Assembly: GCA_013397845.1 (NCBI GenBank)
Contig: VZTG01007782.1
Location: 1,833,467-1,897,466 of the forward strand
From: Melanocharis versteri
Taxonomy: Eukaryota; Chordata; Aves; Passeriformes; Melanocharitidae
Direction: 5' to 3'
Length of the DNA stretch: 64,000 bases
Positions 49,301 to 61,300 of the stretch are shown in pieces. Every line of letters begins with the position of its first letter. The first letter of the stretch is position 1. The translations under genes and the position numbers were made by a program. The notes beneath the pieces were generated by a model that was not told where the DNA came from, did no database searches, and worked only from the letters and a program-made list of their open reading frames with translations.

Positions 49301-52300
49301 AGGACGTAATAGAACTGGGCTGGGGAACTGTTAAGAATTTGATGCTGAATAGAAATTTCTTGTCACAGGTGCTGGTGAAAAGCATTTGTCTATGGAAGTC
49401 AAACAGAAAATATCAAGGGAGGTTTTCATGTGCTTGCAATGCATAAGTTCTAACATGGGGCAGGTGGGCTAGTGGCAGTGCTAGATTGTTTTAGATGAGT
49501 TTATTGAGTGTCCTTATTTTGTTAATTGTAGGTGACTTGGAAAATGAAACTCCTTTTCATAGCAAATCTTTTGCTCATTATCCTCAACATACAAAGGTAG
49601 TGGAGTAGGAAGAGATTTACGGCCAGGAAGTTTTGATTTTGCTGATTGCTCATGTGTTAAAGCTGAATTATTCTCTGATCATATTTTTTCATTTTAACAG
49701 AAAGTGCTTAACACAAGGAAAGAAAATATAGTAAAGAACACAGTAGCCAGAATGCCTATACATGCTGTCATTCCACTGCTGCATGAGGTAGGAGAGCCTG
49801 CACTTCTTGTACTGTCATACAAGCCAAATGTGATTTGCCTTCTAGCTACTAAAAATCCAGGATACGTGTCTTTATTTTTGAAATTGGTTTGGTGCCATAA
49901 GAGAACTGAAATGTTTCTTAATTTATCCCTGATACACTTTTAATCTTTTCTGGCTGAAGCTTAACCAAAGGACCAAGTGTCACTGTCAAAGCTAGGAAGA
50001 GCATTAGATCATGTATTACTATCTTAAATGATTATGTGGGAAAAGGAAGAGATTAGGCAAAAGCTTGTTTAGTCCATGGCAAACAATCACCATTATATCT
50101 TCTTTTCAACGACTAACACGGATGATAATTTGAAGCATCAGAAAGTCCATTTGCTGTACTTAAACTTTGAACATCGCTTAGTAGTAATTGTAAAAGGGAT
50201 TTGGCTTCTGAACTGCTTATTCAGTGATACTAAATAAACTCTTTATTTGGACAGAAATATTTTAATGATTAGCCTTGACTGGACATTACTTTTTAAAACT
50301 GAGCATTGGTTAGTAGCTCTTGTTATGTGAATGATGCTCTATAACATAAGATAAGGGTTCCCTTTCTTTTGTATTTTAATATGCTGACCACAAATAAGAT
50401 TTAATTTTTATTTATGGTACTGATCTTAACTGAATTATGCAGATGGCCTGGTGCTGAATGTTTGGTCTTGCAGCATCTCTTTAGGCTTATGTTAATGAGA
50501 TGCTGTGTTTCTTCCCTGGGAACTTGTTGGGGAATCTAAGTGCAAGTGTTTAACTCTGTAATCTCAGTGCGTGGTCAGACCTTTGTGTAACTGTCTTCTC
50601 CCAAGATTTGTTGTGTGTGAAGTGGCCTTTACCTGATACTACCTTCACTTGTTTCCCCAACTTGTCCCCCCTGTAACAACTGCTCTACTAAGCAAATCAA
50701 CAGAGACGAAAAAGGTTTCCTCCTACTTATTCCTGCCAGGTTTAAGCTTCCGTGGATATTTTGCACGTTAAGAGTTACAGCTTTCTTGTAATACTGAAAC
50801 CTAGCTTCTGCAAGTTACCAGCCTTCGTAAAGGGTGATAGAGCCAGCAGTGTAATTTTCTGGAGCCTGGCAGTGGTTAATCCTAGCAAACCTCAAATGCC
50901 TGGAGAACTTTCTGCCCCAGTATTGGGGCTGTCAAATGGATCTAATGTTGGGGATTTAAACTCACTATGTTTGTTCCTTATTGCTGACTGGTTTTTTTGT
51001 CATTTTAGCTTACAAAGAGATTGCAGGGCAACCCATACAGGTAAGAGACAACTCAGCTACAGTTTAATTCACCTAAAACTTCTCACTTGTATGTGTGTTA
51101 TGGGCCCTCCTACCATGTGTGTGATAGATTTCCATAGTAACTGCAATTAAACTGCTGCATCTGGAGGTAAAAACTCACCTCATTGTGGGTGAAAAGAGGA
51201 ACTTAAAACACTTTAAGCAGTGCTTTTTTGGGTGGCTGAAGTGAAATTAAAAAAGGAAAAGGGTTCCTGAAACAAGCATGTAACCCAGAGAATGTAACTG
51301 GAGGCCCCAAATGTTTACATTATGGACCTGATCAATAAGTGAAATAACTCTCAGGTGTAGAGCTTGTTTAATTATCAAATGTATTTAGATGTCTCTTAGT
51401 GTGGTGTTTAATAACAAAACCAGCTTCCCCCCCTCCATCTTGTTATGTTGCCATAAGGACAGCTTTGTTGGGGTGGGCTGTGCAGAGTTGTGGGGGTTAG
51501 TTTGGTTTGGGGTTGGGTTTATTTTTTCGAAGTATAAATTCTCTCATTGTTGGTGGAGAAGAAAGTAGCATGCTTTGATCTTTTATTCATTGAGACCATC
51601 CATAAAAGATTTCAGAAGCACAGACCTCTGAGTTTGTCTAGTTTAGTCCCTCACTGAAATGTCTGTTTGTTTCTTAACAAATAACTTACATACCTCATGT
51701 GGCTAGCCAAACTTTCCATTTCCATCTGCATTTATCTTGCCCTCTAATTAAAGAGGAACATTTTATATAGAACTATTTACCATCTAGAATGTGAGATGGG
51801 TGTCAGCCAGTATCTCTTGGATATAATTTATTTCTCTTTTCCAGTGCCTCACTAATGGTTCGATGGCTGAAATCGGTTTTTACCCTACATGCATCCTACC
51901 TTTCCACAGTAAGTATTTTTCATTTACACCAATGCATTTAAATAAAACTAGATTTAAATGCTTAAATAAACATACATTCTTTCTTCAGGAATGTGTCTTC
52001 TGCTCTCTGCATATGGCAGTGCCCAAATCAATGTATAGAGAGCTATGCTTACACCACTTCTGCTGAACCTACTGCACATTGCTGATAAATTGTTTGTCTC
52101 AGTCATTCCTGACATAATTATAGCCATCCCAAAGTCAAACCAAGATAAGTTATATCGCACCTGTGAGAGGGAACAGAATTACTGCCAAAGAGTGATCTAG
52201 CCTGTGTCACTAGATCTTACAGAACTAAGTTTTCTTTGTTCTTGCAATGCTCATATTGAGACTGTCTTGGGCATGGCCAGATTTATAGGGTATGGGTGTG

Positions 52301-54305
52301 CCAAAGTTGGCAGGGTAGGAAGTAATGCCGTAGCTTCTGGATTGAAGTCCAGCCTTGCCTTACAAGTGATGGATACAGCACTCCTGCTGGGTTAAGAAAA
52401 GAACATTTGGGCACTGTCAGTCCTTTCTGCCGTTAGTTACAGGGTTGCTGAGCAGCAGAGCTTGTACGCGATGCTGAGGCTGCATTCAGACACTGGTGTA
52501 TGTTCAGTTCCCACTTATACAGCTTTCTGAACAGTGCTTCACCCCTGCGTGTGGCAGTGACTGTGGAAAGGAAAAGGAATCTAAGAACTGCCATGCTTTA
52601 AAAGTAGATATTTCTAAACATGGGTAAGCATTAATTGATCAGGCTGCAGGTGGTTCCTGTGAACCCTCAGCTCTCCCTTCTATCCAGAATAATGTAAGCA
52701 AGTGTTGCTTGCCCCAAACATACAAAAGTAGTTTAAAAAAACAAAGACATTTGGGTTGTGTTTGTTAACAGCTTCATTTTTTTTTCATCCGTCTCTTCTC
52801 CCAAGTTGCCAGACCTTATTCCTCAGCTGGGAATGTTATACCAGTTGATGGAGAGCAGAGTAAAAACTTTGCAAAAGCTTTCCCGTCTGCATGGAAGACT
52901 CTTCATTCTTGTCACCCAGGTGAGCTTCAACTACATAATATGGGACGTGCAGGGATATTGTCTGCAGACTTCACTTCCTGTTGGGATTTCATCTGGTGGG
53001 ATCTGTCCTGGGCACCTTAATGCAGCTGCTGTTCAGCAACGCTGATAGCACTCAGAGCAGTCCATTAATTGACTGTCCTGTCAGTCCCTGCTCACTGGGA
53101 GTGTTTTGTTCTGCCAAATGTGTCTGGTCACCCACAGAGTTTTAAAGAGGAATAAATAGGAGGCACTGGGCCACTTTGGAGCAGATGCCTCTCTGATTTG
53201 ACTTTCAGCTGTACTTTTTTGGCTGTTAAACCAGCACTGTAAGTGAATTAGTGTGCTACCCTTAATGTAGATTTCATTTACATTGTTAGGAGTTTTGTTG
53301 CCTTTTAAGGTTGAAATACATTATTTAATCTAAGGATAATCTGCAAATTCCATTCAGGTTGCAGCATCACAAACAGTTCAGGATGTACCCGAGGTTAATC
53401 AGACTGCAAAGCTGGTCTATGAGGATGGTAAGTGTTGTATGCTAAATGTAGCTCAGCTCCTGAATTCACATGACAGCCTGCACTTGATGGCTGTTCATCA
53501 TGCTCCTGTGCTTATCTCTACCAGTGTACAGTCTGCAAATAGACTCGTTTTGTGAGATGTCTGTGGCAGGAAAATCAGTGGCTGATGATGTGGACATCTT
53601 GTAGTTAGTTACTCCTTCCTTCCCTTCCTTTTGTCTCCTTTAATTCCCTGCCAGCCAGTGAATTGGAAGTTCAGTGTGCTGCTTTGAGTTACCTGGCAAC
53701 CTAAAATTTCTAGTGTTACCTGCCCTTGTGCTAAGGTAGATACAGTGAAGGCACTGCTACGTTTGAGTCAGCAGGACATCAGTGTAGGGGATGCCCGTGT
53801 GTGTGAGTGCACACTCCAGTTTGGCTTGCTTTCTTCTGCATCTTCACGCTGTGTATTGGTAACAGAAGTGACCTGGTCTTAACTGATGTTAGTTACCTCA
53901 TCTCCAGGTAGAATTAGTTTTGATATGGAAATAGCACAGTTTGAAGACTTGGCAGCACGTGGGACTGGACTTTGTTTGCACAATGACATTTTAAAGCCTG
54001 TTCTCCAGACTGAGAGGTTGTTTTCTCTTTGCAGACTCCTCGGAGGAGGAAGGCTCAGATGATGAGATGATTGCAGATAAAGATTCTGATGTAAGTGGAG
54101 TTGGACTAGATCTTCTGCCATTTGCTTGTAGCAGAAATGGTGTGACTGACAAAGGTTCAATTATTGGTTTTATTTTTTCCCCCAGGAAAACTGGGATGAA
54201 GATGAAGAAAAAGAGGAGCAATCTGATGAACAAGACATGACTGTTGAAAAGGAAATCAATGGCGATTCTGATTTGGAACCAGAAAATGAAAGTGAAGAAG
54301 AATAA
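31032..54305 (+). CDS. WDR43: WDR43 / UTP5, small-subunit processome WD40 protein (exon 1 mostly in gap)
   Basis: Nucleolar t-UTP subunit of the small-subunit processome, coupling rDNA transcription to pre-rRNA processing (family knowledge). Exons: ..31043 (tail of exon 1, reading PPSK before donor GTGCGT), 35461-35595, 38020-38141, 42107-42227, 43397-43536, 44029-44131, 45166-45230, 45606-45777, 46279-46365, 48158-48289, 48736-48873, 49701-49787, 51009-51040, 51845-51908, 52806-52919, 53358-53427, 54035-54090, 54186-54305. All are GT-AG and in phase, with 585 residues in exons 2-18 (human total about 677). Exons 2-9 encode WD40 repeats (VGSILLYSTVKGEL, HIVEWNTQTSKVKCKWKGD, GRTIKLWDLETKEVYRHFTGH). 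A lysine-rich linker ends exon 10. Exons 11-15 form the C-terminal Utp12-like helical region (EERLGALDID, LLVQGLESND, LVTQ). Exons 16-18 give a very acidic tail ending ENESEEE, shorter than the human one. Introns 3, 5 and 9 host snoRNA-like sequences. Confidence 0.97.
31044..35460 (+). other. WDR43 intron 1, nothing recognised beyond the CpG island
   Basis: A 4.4-kb intron. GC-rich until about 31340, then AT-rich, with poly-T runs near 32739 and 33561. A short direct repeat (GTTTTGGACTGC) appears near 32877 and 32938. No snoRNA box pair or extra coding exon was found. Confidence 0.5.
36737..36791 (-). mobile_element. CR1 LINE, 3' piece of an interrupted copy
   Basis: Reverse-oriented CR1 3' terminus ('cataggatgtcctcag', 'ttggaagggatcatc') in WDR43 intron 2. 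It stops after 'cccagctcct', and the CR1 text resumes about 720 bases later at 37511 in the same orientation. Confidence 0.8.
36792..37510. mobile_element. Probable LTR-type insertion splitting a CR1 copy
   Basis: About 720 bases that do not belong to CR1 but separate two consecutive parts of one reverse CR1 copy, so they arrived later. They contain a purine-rich tract (36975-37020) and a TATA-like run near 37110, and lack an open frame. Length and composition fit a solo long terminal repeat of an old avian endogenous retrovirus, and the wording resembles avian LTRs as I recall them. Exact ends and a target-site duplication were not resolved, so the class is tentative. Confidence 0.4.
37511..37812 (-). 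mobile_element. CR1 LINE, internal piece of the interrupted copy
   Basis: Reverse-oriented CR1 resumes at 'atgcacaggacagcccc' and runs through 'gcttcttgaactctggcagg', 'gtgaagaactttttcc', 'gagatcagtgcctgcc' and 'tctccttttctctaggctg'. These segments are collinear with the CR1 3' region, next to the piece at 36737-36791. Confidence 0.9.
38533..38617 (+). ncRNA. Box C/D snoRNA, SNORD53/92-like copy 1 (WDR43 intron 3)
   Basis: C box GTGATGA at 38541-38547, D' CTGA at 38572-38575, D box CTGA at 38606-38609. A terminal stem is formed by CCTTGCT before the C box and AGCAGG after the D box, with one bulged T. The C' box is degenerate. The element next to D (CTTGGCTGT) is shared with copies 2 and 3 and is complementary to conserved 28S rRNA. 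WDR43 hosts SNORD53 and SNORD92 in mammals, which supports the family assignment. It lies about 3.5 kb from the next acceptor, far for a C/D snoRNA, with a CR1 insertion in between. Confidence 0.75.
39098..39985 (-). mobile_element. Long CR1 LINE fragment (ORF2 and 3' part, reverse)
   Basis: About 0.9 kb of diverged reverse-oriented CR1. Landmarks include 'actttgttgtactgtccc', 'ttctctgcaaagctactttc', 'cactggccaccagctgga', 'tcaaaagcattgctgaag' and 'acacgatttgcc', in the order of a reversed CR1 reverse-transcriptase region. It has many stops and indels, so it is an old dead copy. It separates snoRNA copy 1 from the acceptor of WDR43 exon 4. The stretch 39986-42106 after it holds nothing further that I recognise. 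Confidence 0.85.
43642..43727 (+). ncRNA. Box C/D snoRNA, SNORD53/92-like copy 2 (WDR43 intron 5)
   Basis: C box GTGATGA at 43647-43653, D' CTGA at 43679-43682, C' GTGAAGA at 43690-43696, D box CTGA at 43718-43721. The flanks ATGC and GCAT form a short terminal stem. The guide upstream of D contains CCTTGGCTGTG, an 11-base perfect complement to the 28S stretch discussed in the findings, extendable to 14 pairs with one G-U. Between CTTGGCTGT and the D box it carries two bases (GT) that copies 1 and 3 lack. It ends about 300 bases before the acceptor of exon 6. Confidence 0.85.
44132..45165 (+). other. WDR43 intron 6, nothing recognised
   Basis: A 1-kb intron without CR1 text, snoRNA box pairs or additional exons. 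Introns 4 (42228-43396), 10-12 (48290-51008), 13-14 (51041-52805) and 15-16 (52920-54034) were read in the same way and showed nothing beyond homopolymer runs. Confidence 0.45.
47166..47250 (+). ncRNA. Box C/D snoRNA, SNORD53/92-like copy 3 (WDR43 intron 9)
   Basis: C box GTGATGA at 47174-47180, D' CTGA at 47205-47208, C' GTGAAGA at 47215-47221, D box CTGA at 47240-47243. The terminal stem is the strongest of the three: GGTATGC (47166-47172) pairs with GCATGCC (47244-47250), 7 pairs with one G-U. The D guide CTCTTGGCTGT gives an 11-12 pair match to 28S rRNA with one wobble. It shares TGGTTTCGCT upstream of D' with copy 1. Confidence 0.87.
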
Positions 54306-55345
54306 CAGCACAAAAGAGTAATTTTAGTGGTTTGAACAAGTGGGCCACCAAGCTCTTTGATTCTGGATCCTGTTGCTGAAAGATGATGTATTTGCATATC
54401 AGGAGTGCAGAGCATTGCACATCCTGTGTGCAGAGGCACCTGTGGGGCACTGCATTTCTGAATCCAGAATGTTTAACCGTGCCAGCCTTCTCTCGCCCTC
54501 CTTCCCTGCGCTTACTTAGAGAAACATTTCCTCCACCTCCTGGTCAGATTATGCCTGTCATGTGGACATGCATTTGTATCTCAAGTGAAATAAATCTGCC
54601 ACCGCTGTTTGTGTGGGAAACTTGGTTCAGCTTTACATTGAATTTGTTTCAAATATTTAAGGATCAAAGACAACTGGTCTATACCTTCTTTCCATGCTTC
54701 AGTTAGCAATAGCAAGTGGGCATCCTGCTGATTTTTTTTTTTTTTTTAAAAAAGGAAACAGAAAAAAGAAAAAAAGATATTTTTGTAATATTTAAATTCT
54801 GTCCTGATATTCTTTTCTTCCCCCCTTTCATTGGCTTAGCCATACTTTGGCAATATGTAAATGCCAACTTGACTTAAAAATGGATTTTCCTTTTTTTTTT
54901 AACAAATTTGAATTCAAGACTTTTATATGTACAAATCAATGACTTTTCTTGTGCTTTAAAAGGACATCAGAACTATCACTGGCTCCTAATTTTGTTTTAA
55001 TGGAGGCTGTATATAAGTTTAATGCTAACCCAGAGGACAGACCACGTTGAGTTGGGTGGGGAGAGGGGAGTGACACAGGGAAAGGAGAAGGTGAATGCTT
55101 GTGAATACATAGCACAGAGCTATACCTTTCTTATGGATTTTTAATCTCTCAGTGGCAGAACAAGGACAGCTATTTGCTCAGCTAATGGAAGCTGAAGTGG
55201 TGCAAACACATTTTTAAGAGCAAAACAAGGTAAAGGTTTGAGCCATTCACCACTATAATGTACAATAATATATTTGTCTATAAATGGAGCTGTTGCAACT
55301 AAATACCACCCTCTTTGTAAAGTGAATAAATATACATCTCTTTTA
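54306..55345 (+). other. WDR43: WDR43 3' UTR with two candidate poly(A) signals
   Basis: AATAAA occurs at 54589-54594 (short UTR, about 285 bases) and at 55325-55330 (about 1 kb), the second followed by a T/GT-rich stretch ('tgtcctgtggtgtttg'). Both could be used. T- and A-homopolymers lie between 54731 and 54775. Confidence 0.65.
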
Positions 55346-58300
55346 CCAAATACCTGTCCTGTGGTGTTTGTTGAGAGAGACCTTAGGTCGCTTCAGGTGG
55401 TGGTTAAAGATTAAATGCTGCTTGTAGAAAGCAGGTTTCTAGTGGAGGAGGAAGGCAGCCTGAAAGGTTACGATATTCTGCAAAGCATCTGTTGTTACAG
55501 ACTTCTTGTCTCCCTCCTCTTTAGTCATGTCCATTGATTTGTCCACAGCCTGGTTTGCACTGTGGTTGCAGCACTGTCTGGAAGTGCAGGGCATTGCGTC
55601 ATGGACAAAGCTGGAAGAGACGTTCTTGGGTTTGGAGAGCTGGAGGTAGAAGGGCAGCAGGTGGAGGCTTTCAAGAGGGCTTTGACAGTAAATCAGTGTC
55701 TTGCCTCTGTATAAAGCTGGGCTTTATTTGTTTTCAGTTCTGAGATGCTGTGAAAATAAGTGCCAACACTTGCACATTGTCTGTACTCGAGCCACCAAAC
55801 GAGGCTGAACTGATGTGTCAGTTTTTAACCAATCCTGCTGTCGCTGTGTGCAGGCAGGCTTTGGGTCGGGCAAAAGAGGGGTGTGAACGGAGGGGTGTTC
55901 TCCTTTGGGTGAGTGCTGGTCTGCTGAGCTTTTGAGGTGTGGGGTAACAGGAGCCAGCTGTGTTTCGGTCCTGCAAGGTTCTACCTGTGTCTGCATCCCA
56001 GCCCTTCCAGAAGTCGGAGCAGAAGCCCTGGATTGGGGTGAAAGAGCAGGCAGAGTATCCTGTTTGCACTGTTCGGGTGTGGGGAATGGTGGCATTGGGA
56101 ACTTGCCACCACTGCCCCTTGCACCTGTAAGGTTGGCATAGCCTGTGCCCATCGTTCCTGTGCACCAGAAACTGTTCCAGGAGTGGAGCTGGGGGAGAAC
56201 CTGGCAGCAGGAAGAGCAGGGGGATCTTAAGAGCATTTTGTTCATCCTTGTTTCTCATAGATGTTGAGATTCTGCAAATCTATTTTGGTGACAGCCAGCT
56301 GGTGGCAGGGGGTGAGTTCTGGTGTATTGCTTTGGGGTTGGGACAGCCAGGTCACCCTGTCCTCAGCCCTCAAGCAGCTGCTCGGTGTGACACTGTGGCT
56401 GTGGCAGCTGCAAGCAATCGGGCTCCTTGGTCAAAAATTGCCCTCACCTGAGAGCTGATAACTGACAATGCTGTGCACTTCCTAATCCTTAAAACTTTAT
56501 CTGCAAAGCCAAAGTCTCAGCCAGTCGAGGACTAAACTGTTTGTCCTTCTCCTTTGTCTAGAGAAAGAGGCTGGAAATGGGATAGGCCCTCCCTTCTAAT
56601 CTAATCCTGGTAGTTTGGGAGCAATGAAGAGAATGAAGAGGACAGACCAGCTGCTCATTTGGAGCAGTGGAGGTCAGATGAGAATTTTTCCAGTGCATGT
56701 CCAGTGCAAACCTCTGCAGTTAAGCAGCCAAGAAATCAATAGGATGGAAACCCTCAGGTGTAACTTTTGGTTTTATTTGCCCAGCTATTATCGTGTCTCA
56801 TTTATAGGTGTATATTTAATGTCTGTCCAGGCATCACTGCAGGGCCTCTGGGATTTTTGTTTGCTGTGTTTAATGCGGTGGCCTTCCCAGTTACAGAAGT
56901 AGATAAACTGACTGTGAGAAGGAGCAATACCAGAGATGGCCAGCGGGTGCCAGACCAGCTCCACAAAATTCCGTGCATCACCGGGCAGCAGGAGCAACCT
57001 GTGACTCGCCTTTGAGGGTGGCGTAAGCGTGTGGTTACTAAATGCACCCTGCTGTAAGGCGGGGTGGTTCACGTTCTTGCCTCTTGTTATGCTCCTGCTC
57101 CCAAAGGGAGCAGCACTTGGGGCGAGAAGTGTTTGTCGCCTCTCCTCCTAAGTATTTCAGTGTTCTGTCTGATTCTTGGAAGTTTCATAGGGGAATAAGA
57201 GCTGCCTGGATGGGATGTGCACCTGTGTCTGTTAAACACTATGCGGTGTCAGAGTTACAGATGTTTTGCTTTTGGCCTCCCTCTGTGTTATGGTGATGCC
57301 TTAAGATTTTAGCCGTTATATCTTTCAGACCCTGTGCTGCATTAGTGCCTAGCTCTGAACTCCATATGAAGTGTTAACTACTGTCTTCACATTTTGGTCA
57401 GACAAAACAATTCCTCTGGTCCTGGAACTCAAGGACACCCTCTGCCTCAGGCCCTGAAAAGTGTAAACAAAAGTGAACTGCGGGGGGAGCAAACTGGGGG
57501 AATATGACTTCATTACCTGAAGCTGTAATGGGAGGATTAACCCCTGATATGCAAATGGACCAAACTTATTTCTGTCTGAAAAACCCATGACCATTGTGCA
57601 TCTTGGGTGTAGCCTCTGGGAGGCTTTTGACTGCCCAAGGTGTATCTATTGAAGGCCTTTAATAAATACCCACTTTTTTCTCTTAACTTTGTCTAGCCTC
57701 TGTTGTAGGTAGCCACTCCAAAGCATCAATGGGAAGTGATTGATTTGTTAAAAAAACCCCAAACAAACCAAACACACACATTTTTGGGTTCATCCTCTAT
57801 ATGACTTGCTAATAGCTTCTCTGTCCCAAAACAAGTATCTCAATGACCTTGGTTAAGTAGAAATAAACAAAAGCAAAACGTTCTGTTGGAGGGGAGGAGG
57901 ATGACATGGAAAGGGAGAAAAGAAAGAAGGATTTAGGATGCACAACTAGTTCTTAGAGATTTCCTGATTCCTGGCAACATCAGCATGTAGACATTTGAGA
58001 AATGCCCCCGAAAACTATGGAGATGGCACACAGTCTGATAGCAGAATTCTCATTTGGGCTGTCTTGTGATGAAACACTGGCTTGGTACTGTATTCACCCT
58101 TCTTTGCCTGGAAGAGAACTGCTTGGTGATAAGGAAGACTCGTTTTCTTTGCAGTCTTGCCCTTTGCCCCTTTAGCCTCTGCATAAACCAAGATTAAGTC
58201 TCCTAGAAACTGATCCGTGGCCTTTGGGGTGTTGGTTCCCTGCTCCCTGGAAGGAGGGGACTGGAGAGAGAGCAGATTCTGTTTCCTTGCAGGAAAACTG

Positions 58301-61300
58301 GCATCACCAGGACTCTTTTCATGTCCACATCAGCGAAAGTATTGAAAATCTTCCCACTCAGATTTGGGTGAGACCATTTGTGACCCTGGTGTAGAGCTAA
58401 GCCAAACTGGAATGATCTCACACAGACTGTCTGGTACAGGAACAGATGACCCTTTCAGCTGCTTCAAGTTGGAAGTTCCTGTCATCAGATCAAGGAAACA
58501 TTTCCTGTCCTTAGTGAGTCTGGCTTTCTGGGAAGGGGGGCTGACAGTGAAGGCTGGTAGACTCTGCTTTTGCTGGAGTTGCAGTGTGATTTCTATAATG
58601 CAAAAAATCCCATGGTGTGAACTCTGGACTGCAGGAACATTGGCAGTTGTAGTGGCTGTTTTGTCTGACTGGCTGCCAGAATGTGTAAGTTGGAAGGAGC
58701 TTGGGTCCTCTCCAAACCTGTGGTTCTCTGAAGCCTCTGCTGTGTTCAGGCTCCTCCAAGCAAGGTGTATGGCTGAAATGGAGTTTGTAGATACAACTGA
58801 AGATTTGGGGAAGAGGTACGTTTCATGAAGGAAGCTAATAGGATGAAGGGAGGGCTGTTCTGGAAAATATGAACTCTGGTGGATGCTTTAAGCTAAATTG
58901 CCTTTAAATAGAGGGAGTTTCAAATTGCCTTTAAATAGAGGGAGTTTCAAAGTGACAGTTCTTGTTCTACAGTTCCCTGCTTCCATTGAAATATGCTTAT
59001 GGGAAAGGTTTTCCTTCTCTCTATAGATCAATTACTCTCTAAGGTAATTCCACAGAAGATTCCCTTTGTAAGGTACTGAAACTTGTGCTTGCTTGTTGCT
59101 TCATTAAGGGGTCTGATAACCATTTTGGTGCTTCCAAGGGCTGTCGCACCCCCTTTCCCAGTTTCATAAATTCTGACTTGGTTTGCTGCTCTCTGCTCAT
59201 TCAAGATGTTTTTTTAACGTGTTGTAGTGCTGCGCATCTGCTCAGCACCCAGCATGCTTGTGAGTGCACAGTGGGATTTGGGCACACATCCCTGGGTCTT
59301 CCAAAGGTGCCTGCTGGAGGGATGATGAGCCAGCCTGATGCGTTGTTGGAGTCCAAAGTGCAGGGAGTATTTATCTTCCTGTTTTGAAAGGTTTTATCCC
59401 CATGGACAACTCTATCTTTGCCCTTCGTCCACGGAGAAAATTATCTACCCTCTGGGAAGAAGTAGAATCTACACTGGTGTGAATTAGGTGATAGAACATT
59501 ATATAAGGTTGTCACAGGGTGGAAATTTAGAGGTGTTGGCTTTGTTAATATAGTGAATAGATAAGAAGCAAAACCTCCAAAATGGAAGATTGTTGTTGTT
59601 GTCCATGCCTTCTTCTTTCTTCTTTCTTTACTCCATGTTTGTGGCAAAAGTGGATTGAGAGGATTGGGTGAAAAATGCCGCAGTTCCTTTCATGTGACAA
59701 AAGGATTTATTGAACATGGTAGAAAAGTAAAAATATCTTTCGTTTTGGGTTTTCATTGGATAATTTACGTTTAAAAGAATGGTGTTGTCTTGATAACTCG
59801 GCTTTTCCTTTACGCTTCCTACAGAGGAGTCACGCTGTAGCTCAAACCTTTTCTGATAAAACTTAATAAACAACTATCTAAAAGCAAAAGCGTAAAAAAG
59901 TTCCGTTCATCTGCAGAGTCCAAGCAAAAGCTCGAAAAATTCTCCCCTATCAGGGGAGACATAATTAAAGCACAGTATAATGTCAATGCGTGGTGTGCTG
60001 AGCCTGTAAAAGATGGGAATAATTAGCATTTGCATTTGTATACAATTAATGCCTGAGTAAAACAGCGCTGGGTGGCACCCAGGTCCTTTTTGGTGCTTCC
60101 AAAATGTTGCCAGTAGGAAACCCCACTGTGCATGCTGGTGGGCCAACGAATGTCCTCCTCCAGTGTCGCGGGCAAGGCCAGCCTTGTCTCCTCACCATGG
60201 GTCAACCTACAGCCCCCACTGCTCTTTGTGGGGCATCTCATTTTCACTCCACTGTCTTTTAGGAGAAGTGTATCTTAGTGTTGATGTGAGATGGCTCTTA
60301 GCTCAGAAGCGGGGTATTTTGCTCTCCTGGAAGCTTGAAGTTTAAATGAGATTTCAATTCAGCTTGGAAATGGTACATTTGTGGAAGGACAAAATGCATT
60401 TTGAGTGGACTAATAGTCTTCTGCACATAAAAGAGAGAGGGTGAAATGAATGATAAGGGAGGGTAAAGTTGAAGAAATGTTGAAGTTTTTTGGCTGCTTT
60501 TATTGGGGAGAGACTGAAGCATTTCGACAGAATTGCTGACCTTTTCTTTAGAATTGTTTGGTTTTAAGGTACCTTTGATATTTTATCTCTTTTAAGTACT
60601 CTCAAAAGAATCCCCAGTTATGTCAGTTTTGGCTCTTGGTGTTTTTGTTGCCGTAGATTTTGTTTTTAAATTCAAATCCATTGAATTCATCCATTTTAAA
60701 TTCAGACTTCAACCTGAACATTTTGTTTCCCTCTTGGTCCTGGCCAGGAGAGCTGCTGAGGCATGGTACAGAGGGCAGCAGTGTGAGTGAAATCCTGTTC
60801 CAGAGCCACTCAGCAGATGTTCAGAAGTGCTCTGGGAAGCAGTGGTGTTCCCAGGACTCATCATAGTCCAGCATTTAAAAAGCGATGTATTGACAACAGT
60901 GCTGCAATCCAAACTGTTTTGGGAGGCGACCAAATTCCGGATTGCTTCTGTTGTTCGGCCAGGCAATAAAATACCTCAAATACCCTTCAAAGAGGGAATA
61001 TAAATTTTGGGGATTGGAAGAAATAAAATGACCGTCAAGGCAGGTTTTTCCTCTTGTCTTTCAGTCCACAGCTCTAAGCCCTTGATTGCTTTGCAAAATG
61101 GTGGAGGACATGCAGAGGACACAAAACTGCTGCAGTATTCGCACTCCATCCACGGTGCCTGGGACCTGTTCCCAGGCCTTGGTGGGCCATCACAAGGACA
61201 AGCCTCAGCGTGTGCTCCTTTGAAAGTGACCTTTGGCCCTTTGTCTCACCCTGCGTGGGTCCGTGCTCTCTGTGGGAAAGGATGCTGCAGTATTCTGGAA

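Noticed and set aside
55724..56258. Overlapping 173- and 146-codon minus-strand frames downstream of WDR43
   Set aside because: Two frames of the same DNA are open together and both lack domains, which points to composition rather than coding.
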